Source: Thermotogae bacterium
Lineage (GTDB): Bacteria > Thermotogota > Thermotogae > B3-G13
DNA: 14,445 bases
Reading direction: 5' to 3'
Assembly: GCA_015486095.1 (NCBI GenBank)
Contig: WFSK01000244.1
Location: 1-14,445, forward strand
This document shows positions 7,265 through 13,166 of the stretch, piece after piece (positions within the stretch are counted from its first letter, which is position 1; each line of letters opens with the position of its first letter). Position numbers and translations under genes: made by a program. Below the pieces are notes generated by a model. That model was not told the origin of the DNA, ran no database searches, and saw nothing but the letters and a program-made list of their open reading frames with translations.

Positions 7265-8704
7265 ATGAAAGGATATCTTGGTACAGGAGAATTACTTCAC
7301 ATGTTAAACGAGCATCCATACATCGGGCAATCCTTTTTAAAAGAAGAAATGATCGAAAAGCGAATCCTTGATAGCGTCAACAAGGGAAGGACATATAGGG
7401 GTAAAGCAGTAGATACTACCTACTATCTGATCGCTAAATCAAAAGATGAAGGGAATAATTTCAAGGGAATTGAAGATGCCATTTCCAAAATATTGATCCA
7501 CGGTACAACGGAGAATTGGCCTGGGCCTGGAGAAGAACCTTTGGAATACAAGAAACACATGTCATATCTTAAGGAGGTTAAACTCCTTGGATTGAATCCT
7601 GAGGAAGGATTAGAATCGGCAATGGTAACTATATCCACTCCTCTTGAATTCTTTGATAAACTGCCAAATGAAGTTCCTTTAGCCCAGCTGAGGATGGCAA
7701 CTCAAAGTGAACCTTTCAACGGATTTGCAGATTTCACTGCCAGAATTGTGGATTACAGGTTCCCACCGGAATTCAAAGCCAAATTTTTGGGTCAGATCTG
7801 GTCTCACAAAAGAATAAGGGAATACCTTGGAATAGATTGGGATACACCCATCGTAGGGACCATCGTTAAGCCAAAATGGTTGCCTGCCGATCTCTTTGCC
7901 AAGAGTGTAACTGAAGCAGCGATATCTGGTGCTCTGTTCGTTAAATCCGATGAAAATCTACACCTTACGAAAGAAGAACTGGCAAAATATGTTTCTCATA
8001 CGGTTAAGATGCTGGAAGAAAATGGATTTGACCTTTCACCTGAACCGAAGCAGGGTAAAAAAAGAATGTTATTTGCCCCTCATATCACTGCGAATCCTTT
8101 TGATATACTCGAATATGCCAAGATCGCAGTTGATAATGGAGCAAATGCCCTGATGTTTTCTCCTCATTTCTCTGGTGATTTCGAAATCATAAGGAAGATA
8201 TATGAGATGGGGAATAGATATAGGGTTCCGATCTATGCTCATACTGCTGGAATGAATAAATACTGCGGTGATCCCAATTATTCTTTTGGCGAAGATCCAA
8301 GAGTGGTATATCTACTCGCAGCACTTGAGGGGGTAGCGTTTATGCAATTACCAGCAATTAGAGGTTACATCAGGCCTACCGATGTTGAGAAAGGAGCGAT
8401 CATACGGAGATTAAGAGAAGAAGGACTCGAAGGGAATAATGGCATGACTCTCGTGATCGCTGGAGGGCTCGGAGCACACAATATTGGATATAACATAAAA
8501 ACCCTTGGTGCCGAAGGTAAAATGTTTCTGGCGGGAACGTCGGTTTATCATCATCCAGATGGGATCAAGGCGGGTATCGATGCCATTAAACTCGCTGTAG
8601 AGGCTGCTCATCATAATATCGTTGAGGTCCCAGAATTAAAGAAATATGCGAGATCCTTAGGTGAGAAAGGTTATCCGTTGTTGAGAGCCATACAGGGGAA
8701 ATGA
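7265..8704 (+). CDS. RuBisCO-like protein (form IV, function unassigned)
   Basis: 479 residues from the ATG at 7265, chosen because GGAGG (7253-7257) sits 7 bases upstream; an in-frame ATG at 7235 has only a weak site. Family landmarks are clear. The N-domain has VDTTYYLIA followed by HGTTENW (the T65-W66 region of RuBisCO). The barrel has TIVKPKWLP (K202, K204, matching K175/K177) and GALFVKSDENL (K227, D229, E230, matching the carbamylated lysine and metal ligands K201/D203/E204). The carboxylase-specific residues are missing: YAHTAG has H326 but Thr for R295, LPAIRGYIRPTD has no loop-6 GTVVGKLEG lysine, and VIAGGLG has Ala for S379. This marks a RuBisCO-like protein, a family including 2,3-diketo-5-methylthiopentyl-1-phosphate enolase, 5-methylthioribulose-1-phosphate isomerase and 3-oxo-isoapionate-4-phosphate transcarboxylase. 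The next gene overlaps it by ATGA. Confidence 0.93.
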   Translation: MKGYLGTGELLHMLNEHPYIGQSFLKEEMIEKRILDSVNKGRTYRGKAVDTTYYLIAKSKDEGNNFKGIEDAISKILIHGTTENWPGPGEEPLEYKKHMSYLKEVKLLGLNPEEGLESAMVTISTPLEFFDKLPNEVPLAQLRMATQSEPFNGFADFTARIVDYRFPPEFKAKFLGQIWSHKRIREYLGIDWDTPIVGTIVKPKWLPADLFAKSVTEAAISGALFVKSDENLHLTKEELAKYVSHTVKMLEENGFDLSPEPKQGKKRMLFAPHITANPFDILEYAKIAVDNGANALMFSPHFSGDFEIIRKIYEMGNRYRVPIYAHTAGMNKYCGDPNYSFGEDPRVVYLLAALEGVAFMQLPAIRGYIRPTDVEKGAIIRRLREEGLEGNNGMTLVIAGGLGAHNIGYNIKTLGAEGKMFLAGTSVYHHPDGIKAGIDAIKLAVEAAHHNIVEVPELKKYARSLGEKGYPLLRAIQGK

Positions 8705-9657
8705 ACAAGAGATTTGATGTGATCGGGATCGGAAACTGCTCTATCGATCTTTTAGGGTTTGTCCCTTCTTTTCCAAGATCGAACACGAAGAATAAGATGA
8801 TAAAGTTTATACAGCAAGGAGGAGGACCGGTAGCTACTGCATTGGTAACTCTGGCCAGGCTTGGAGCAAGGGTTAGTTTTGTGGGAAAATTGGGAGATGA
8901 TATGTTTTCACACTTTGTCATCGATGAGTTTGTTCGAGAAGGGGTAGACACAGAAGGTATAATCAAGGAAAAAGATGCGGGTCCTTACATAGCCTTTATC
9001 GTTGTGGAAGAGAAAAAAGGCAGTCGTACGATCTGGTGGACAGACCAGATGGTTTCCAGACTTAGGAAAGAAGAGTTATCGAAAGATCTCATCACTTCTT
9101 GTCGCGTTCTCCATTTGGACGAGTACGATGTAGAAGCGGCACTTTTATCTGCTGCTTGGGCAAAAGAAGAAGGTATAAAGACTGTTCTCGATGCAGAAAC
9201 TCCGGGGAAGAAGGAGCTTCTTCCCTTGATAAGATTGATCGACTTTTTGATCGTTCCGGAAGAATTTGCCCTCGGATTCAGTGGTGCCATTAATGTGGAA
9301 AAGGCGGCTGAGTTTTTTCTCGAAAAGGGTCCTCAAGTAGTGGTTGTTACTCAGGGAGAGAGAGGTTCTTTAACGGTAACGAGAAAAAAGAGGTTTTTCC
9401 AGCCAGCTTTTGATGTACCTGTGGTAGATACCACAGGTTGTGGGGATGTCTTCCATGGCGCTTTTATCTATGGTATCCTTAAGGAGTGGCCAATAGAGAT
9501 AACCAGTGAATTCGCTACGGCAGTTGCTGCGATCAAATGTGAAAAAATAGGTGCAAGAGCAGGAAGCCCGAACCTTGAAAAGGTGCGAGATTTTCTCCTC
9601 GTTTTTGGTTCTGAAAGGATGAAGAGATTTCTAAAGCAGGACATCACAGGTTGCTAA
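8701..9657 (+). CDS. PfkB-family carbohydrate kinase
   Basis: 318 residues, a usual length for ribokinase/PfkB enzymes, which use ATP to phosphorylate a sugar hydroxyl. The N-terminus FDVIGIGNCSIDLL is the first strand. GGGPVATALVTLARLGA (40-56) is the sugar-binding PfkB region, VVVTQGERGS (214-223) the nucleotide strand, and DTTGCGDVFHGAF (243-255) the second signature with D249 as catalytic base; Cys replaces the usual Ala in GAGD. The tail AAIKCEKIGARAGSP resembles the C-terminal region seen in several PfkB kinases, including sulfofructose kinase. The substrate is unknown. The ATG overlaps the RLP stop (ATGA), so the two proteins are translationally coupled and probably work on successive intermediates. 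The gene ends 8 bases from the convergent permease gene. Confidence 0.92.
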   Translation: MNKRFDVIGIGNCSIDLLGFVPSFPRSNTKNKMIKFIQQGGGPVATALVTLARLGARVSFVGKLGDDMFSHFVIDEFVREGVDTEGIIKEKDAGPYIAFIVVEEKKGSRTIWWTDQMVSRLRKEELSKDLITSCRVLHLDEYDVEAALLSAAWAKEEGIKTVLDAETPGKKELLPLIRLIDFLIVPEEFALGFSGAINVEKAAEFFLEKGPQVVVVTQGERGSLTVTRKKRFFQPAFDVPVVDTTGCGDVFHGAFIYGILKEWPIEITSEFATAVAAIKCEKIGARAGSPNLEKVRDFLLVFGSERMKRFLKQDITGC

Positions 9658-9676
9658 TTACAACATCATCCTTTCA
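9612..9676. terminator. Long inverted repeat across convergent gene ends
   Basis: TGAAAGGATGA (9612-9622) is exactly complementary to TCATCCTTTCA (9666-9676) across a 43-base loop, and AGCAGG (9635-9640) pairs with CCTGCT (9682-9687). It spans the stop codons of the PfkB gene and the minus-strand permease gene. No T-run follows on either strand, so it would be an untypical two-way terminator or a transcript end-protecting structure. Confidence 0.35.
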
Positions 9677-10511
9677 AGGAACCTGCTAACAGACCCCTTA
9701 GGAAGAATCTCCCAAGAAATATATAAACCAGCAGTGTGGGTAGAGCTGTAAGCAAAGCCCCTGCTATTTGAACATTCCATTGGACTATATAACTTCCTGC
9801 CAGATTATTCAATGCTACTGTGATCGGCTGAGATTCCGGATTGGGTGTCACGATCAATCCAAAAAGAAAATCATTCCATATAGATGTGAATTGCCAGATC
9901 ATAGCCACTGCAAAACCAGGCGTAGATAGGGGAAAGATCACCCACCTGTATACATCGAAAAAATTGGCTCCATCGATCTTCGAAGCTTCTACCAGATCTG
10001 TAGGAATAGTTATGTAATAATTTCGAAAGATCAAGGTAGTTATAGGTATTCCATAAACTACATGAACGAAGATCAAGCCAGGGATCGAACCGTAAAGGTG
10101 TATCTTCTGCAGGGTACGTACCAATGGAATAAGAATACTCTGATAGGGAATGAACATACCAAATAAGATTATTGGAAAGAGGATATCTGAACCGCGAAAT
10201 CGCCATTTGGTTAAGACATAACCGTTCATAGAACCGAGTAAAGCAGAGATCGTAACTGCAGGTAAAACGAGGAGCACACTGTTAAAGAAGCTTCCTGAAA
10301 GCCCACGAAAGCCCTCCTTTGTGCTACCCAGCCAGGCTGTCCTGAAACTCTCGAAATTAAACCCAGAAGGTGGTTTCCACATAGTACTCAAGCTTACTTC
10401 AGAAAAGCTCTTCATTGCGGTAACTACCATGACGTATATTGGGATGATATAAAGGATGGCAAACGAGATCAGGATAGCGTAGATAATAACACGAGATACG
10501 CGTATCTTCAT
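9666..10511 (-). CDS. Sugar ABC transporter permease (MalG family)
   Basis: 281 residues with about six membrane segments, starting with VIIYAILISFAILYIIPIYVMVV. The cytoplasmic EAA loop reads DLVEASKIDGANFFDVYRWVIFPLSTP (about residues 189-215), the EAAxxDGA-type contact site for the transporter ATPase. The long periplasmic loop after the first segment and the W-x-x-F-N-F-E-S-F region are typical of MalG/LacG-type (CUT1) permeases. Its start overlaps the end of the upstream permease gene by ATGA, so the two form a heterodimeric channel made in step. The binding-protein gene is first in the operon. The substrate is set by the binding protein, not by this subunit. Confidence 0.95.
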   Translation of the reverse strand: MKIRVSRVIIYAILISFAILYIIPIYVMVVTAMKSFSEVSLSTMWKPPSGFNFESFRTAWLGSTKEGFRGLSGSFFNSVLLVLPAVTISALLGSMNGYVLTKWRFRGSDILFPIILFGMFIPYQSILIPLVRTLQKIHLYGSIPGLIFVHVVYGIPITTLIFRNYYITIPTDLVEASKIDGANFFDVYRWVIFPLSTPGFAVAMIWQFTSIWNDFLFGLIVTPNPESQPITVALNNLAGSYIVQWNVQIAGALLTALPTLLVYIFLGRFFLRGLLAGSLKG

Positions 10512-11407
10512 GTTCGAGCCTCTTTACGTGAAGTATATATAAGGTAAGGGATGATCAATAAAGATACCATTAACAATAGTATGATCGCAATACTCGCACC
10601 CTGAGAGAAGTGATTTCCTCTAAAGGTCGTATCATACATGAACAGGGCGGGGACATCGGTAGAGAAGCCTGGCCCAGGACCTGTCATAGCTACAACGAGA
10701 TCGAATATCTTAAGAGAAATATGCCCCAAAATGATTATGGCTCCAAATGTAATGGGCCTGAGAAAGGGAAGAATGATGTAACGAAATATCTGAAATTGGT
10801 TAGCCCCATCTATCGCAGCTGCCTCTCGAAGTTCCATCGGTATACTTCTTAATCCAGCGAGATATAGAGCCATAGTATAACCAGAGAATTGCCAAACAGC
10901 TGCGATGGCTACGGCTATGATCCCTATTTTGGGATCGGTGTACCAACCAGTTTTTAGGAAACCTAAACCTATTTTATCGAGTAATTGGTTGATCCCTATG
11001 CTGCCCAATTGTATACTCCCGGGATTTAGAAGCCAATGCCACACTACCCCAGTTACTACGAATGAAATAGCCATAGGGAATAAAAATATATTGCGGAAGA
11101 AAAATTCGCCTTTGATGTTACGATCGATCAAAAAGGCCAAGAGCAAACCTATCAGCAGGCATGAACTCACAAATACTATGGTGAAAACGATGGTATTATG
11201 AATATCTATCTGAAAACGCATGTTGGCGAATAGGTTTTTGTAATTGCGAAATCCAACAAGGGTGTAATTTGGGAGGACATTATTCCACTTGGTAAAGGAT
11301 ATGAAACCTGTCCAACCGATAAAGATATAAACGAAAACGATCACGGCTACTATCGAAGGGGTTATAAATAAAATAGAGGCCAATCGATCTCCTTTTAATC
11401 TGTGCAT
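10508..11407 (-). CDS. Sugar ABC transporter permease (MalF family)
   Basis: 299 residues, six predicted membrane segments. It starts with a short cytoplasmic MHRLKGDRLAS and the segment ILFITPSIVAVIVFVYIF. The periplasmic loop WTGFISFTKWN...FVGFRNY-type pattern is seen as TLVGFRNYKNLF, characteristic of CUT1 permeases. The EAA loop ELREAAAIDGANQFQIFRYIILPFLRP (about 197-223) is a near-ideal match to the family motif. It partners the MalG-type subunit, with which it overlaps by 4 bases. A strong stem-loop separates it from the binding-protein gene, and AAGGGG lies 11 bases before the ATG. No ATPase gene is present beside it, so a shared MsmK/MalK-type ATPase encoded elsewhere is likely. Confidence 0.95.
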   Translation of the reverse strand: MHRLKGDRLASILFITPSIVAVIVFVYIFIGWTGFISFTKWNNVLPNYTLVGFRNYKNLFANMRFQIDIHNTIVFTIVFVSSCLLIGLLLAFLIDRNIKGEFFFRNIFLFPMAISFVVTGVVWHWLLNPGSIQLGSIGINQLLDKIGLGFLKTGWYTDPKIGIIAVAIAAVWQFSGYTMALYLAGLRSIPMELREAAAIDGANQFQIFRYIILPFLRPITFGAIIILGHISLKIFDLVVAMTGPGPGFSTDVPALFMYDTTFRGNHFSQGASIAIILLLMVSLLIIPYLIYTSRKEART

Positions 11408-11436
11408 ATCTTGCTTTTCCCCTTATATAAACATAA

Positions 11437-11472
11437 TTTCAGGGGCACGGTTTTTTTCCCGTGTCCCTGAAA
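11437..11472 (-). terminator. Intercistronic stem-loop between binding protein and permease genes
   Basis: Arms 11437-11450 and 11459-11472 pair at 13 of 14 positions around an 8-base A-rich loop (on the transcribed strand). On the mRNA the stem is not followed by a U-run. It sits 17 bases after the binding-protein stop codon. Such structures commonly protect or partly terminate the upstream message so that binding protein is made in excess of permeases; this role is inferred. Confidence 0.7.
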
Positions 11473-11488
11473 GAGTACATCAAGTTCA

Positions 11489-12739
11489 TTAACTTCCAAG
11501 ATATTCCTTAGCAGCTTGTATCAATGCCTTTTGTGTGTAGGAAACGTCTGGCCTCGATATGAATAGATTTATAGCATCTTTGTATTCTGTTGCCCAACCT
11601 TCACAGGCCGCCGCTCCATGGATTACACTGGGGACAATAACATCCTTTTTCCAATCGGCTGCGGCAGATTTTAGATAATCATTGTAATCGCTGATGTCAA
11701 CATCCGTTCTTGCAGGTATAGAACCCTTGAGTTTGTTGAAGTCATGTTGTCCCTGTTTGGAACCAAGGACCTTAAGCCAGGCTATAACATTTTCTGGGTG
11801 TTTGCAACCCTTAGGCAAGGCAAAGCTATCGGAGAGGGCATCGAAAACACCCCCAGTATCTGGAGTAGGTGCCCAACCGTAGTCTTTAAATCCTACTGAC
11901 ATGAACCAACCGTTCGTCCAATCTCCCATGATCATCATGGCACCTTTTCCCTTGAGTAAATATTGTCCAGCCTCATCCCAGGTGAGAGCTGAATGATCTG
12001 TATTGATGTAAGGAATTATTGCCTTAAGCGTTTCTAATGCATCTGTGACTCTTGGATCTGACCACTTCGTTTCTCCTGTCCACAAGCCTTTGTAATCGTG
12101 TGCACCGAGTTTTCCGATTAAGATCGTCTCAAAGACATGTCCTGCTTCCCAACCGTCTTTTGTCCCCATAACAAAAGGAACGATGCCCTCTGAACTCAAC
12201 TTTTTACATGCCGCAAAGAATTCATTAAACGTTCTGGGAGGTTTAATTTTGTATTTCTTGAAGACACTCTTGTTATACCACAGCACGTTAGCCCTATGAA
12301 TGTTTACCGGAACAGACCAATAGTCTCCTTTATAAGAGACTATGTCGAGGATACCCTTAGGCATGACCTTAGTCCAACCTTCGGATTTGTAAAGATTCGT
12401 CAACGGCTGCATATATCCGGGTATTACCCAGGTGTCGATCAATTCATGTCCTGCATGTACCTGAAAGGTATCCGGTGGGTTTCCACCAAGCATTCGTGTC
12501 TTAAAAACAGCTTTTGCATTAGTACCTGCTCCACCAGCAATGGTAGCGTTGATGACTTTTACATTGGGATACTTCTTATGGAACAGATCGATCAAGGCCT
12601 TTAATCCCTCTGCCTCACCACCTGCTGTCCACCAGCTGTTGATCTCAAGAGTACCACTGGGAACAGCAAATGTTGGAATAGATATAAACACACTCACTGC
12701 GGTAATCAATACCGCTACGATCAAAAATCTACGCCACAT
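11489..12739 (-). CDS. Sugar-binding protein of ABC transporter (glucose/galactose-type, SBP family 1)
   Basis: 416 residues. A signal peptide (MWRRFLIVAVLITAVSVFISIPTFA, about 1-25) lacks a lipobox cysteine, so the mature protein is probably free in the periplasm. The mature part begins GTLEINSWWTAGGEAEGL and continues with INATIAGGAGTNAKAVFKTRMLGG and NPPDTFQVHAGHELIDTWV, then SYKGDYWSVPVNIHRANVLWYN. From memory this is close along its length to the Thermus thermophilus glucose/galactose-binding protein, including the late LSDSFALPKG and FNKLKGSIPARTDVD segments; the W-W pair and VHAG are part of its binding site. A GGAAGGGAG ribosome site precedes the ATG by about 8 bases. First gene of the transport operon with the consensus promoter upstream. 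The actual sugar in this locus may differ from glucose. Confidence 0.95.
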   Translation of the reverse strand: MWRRFLIVAVLITAVSVFISIPTFAVPSGTLEINSWWTAGGEAEGLKALIDLFHKKYPNVKVINATIAGGAGTNAKAVFKTRMLGGNPPDTFQVHAGHELIDTWVIPGYMQPLTNLYKSEGWTKVMPKGILDIVSYKGDYWSVPVNIHRANVLWYNKSVFKKYKIKPPRTFNEFFAACKKLSSEGIVPFVMGTKDGWEAGHVFETILIGKLGAHDYKGLWTGETKWSDPRVTDALETLKAIIPYINTDHSALTWDEAGQYLLKGKGAMMIMGDWTNGWFMSVGFKDYGWAPTPDTGGVFDALSDSFALPKGCKHPENVIAWLKVLGSKQGQHDFNKLKGSIPARTDVDISDYNDYLKSAAADWKKDVIVPSVIHGAAACEGWATEYKDAINLFISRPDVSYTQKALIQAAKEYLGS

Positions 12740-12766
12740 ACTCTTCGCTCCCTTCCATTTGTATTA

Positions 12767-12785
12767 GGGTCCATAATTCTGACCC
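12767..12785. promoter_or_regulatory. Inverted repeat at the transport operon start site
   Basis: GGGTC (12767-12771) and GACCC (12781-12785) form a 5-base inverted repeat with a 9-base AT-rich centre. The likely transcription start (near 12785, minus strand) falls inside it, where a repressor could block initiation. The arms are short, so chance is not excluded. Confidence 0.35.
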
Positions 12786-12791
12786 AAAAAG

Positions 12792-12820
12792 ATTATAATA
12801 CTTCCCTCTATAACTGTCAA
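12792..12820 (-). promoter_or_regulatory. Consensus sigma-70 promoter of the sugar transport operon
   Basis: On the minus strand a perfect TTGACA (12820-12815), a 17-base spacer and a perfect TATAAT (12797-12792). Predicted start near 12785, about 45 bases before the ATG of the binding-protein gene. Such a strong promoter usually needs a repressor to be controlled. Confidence 0.85.
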
Positions 12821-12892
12821 CACACATATTATGATGTAACTGTGTAAAATATAGAGATGTAAAGCAAGGAAGCGAATCTTGGTATGCATCGT

Positions 12893-13108
12893 AGGTGTGA
12901 GCGCATCCTATGCTCTATTCGGTTGGTTTTGCATCGGACCGCATCGAGTGTTCGTTAGGGGACATATCTCGATGCACATCGAGATACCACAGCAAACTCC
13001 TACCGAATCGTTGAAGGAGAGAAAAGTCTTGTTTAGCTTTTCATCAACACAGTTTGACATAGAGCCCTTTTAGATTGAAAGAGAAGAATCATGGGTGTAC
13101 AATACTTT
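12893..13108 (+). repeat. Upstream regulatory repeat, copy B (short form)
   Basis: This is the second copy of the element at 6827-7190, placed ahead of the FGGY kinase gene. It lacks the 155-base nested palindrome and instead has an uninterrupted palindrome, TATCTCGATG-CA-CATCGAGATA (12965-12986, 10-base arms). A weaker outer pair is TTCGTTAGGGG (12951-12961) with CTCCTACCGAA (12997-13007). GCATCG occurs at 12931 and 12941, exactly 10 bases apart. Its 3' end is the kinase promoter. With the transport promoter at 12792-12820 it accounts for most of the 427-base gap between the two divergent genes; nothing else is seen there. Confidence 0.85.
13075..13103 (+). promoter_or_regulatory. Promoter of the FGGY kinase gene
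   Basis: TTGAAA (13075-13080), 17 bases, TACAAT (13098-13103). Hexamers and spacing are identical to the RLP promoter in copy A. The predicted start is near 13110, giving a leader of about 57 bases before the ATG at 13167. Confidence 0.7.
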
Positions 13109-13166
13109 TGGTGATTTGTATTATTATGAGGAAATTTCTTGTATTAAGCAAAAAGGAAGTAATGGA

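Noticed and set aside
7265..8704. True (form I-III) RuBisCO
   Set aside because: The loop-6 lysine motif, the R295 equivalent and the S379 equivalent are absent, so CO2 fixation is not supported.
12879..13073. 64-codon plus-strand reading frame ahead of the FGGY kinase gene
   Set aside because: It lies within the duplicated regulatory element, and differences from the other copy in its shared end are all residue-changing.
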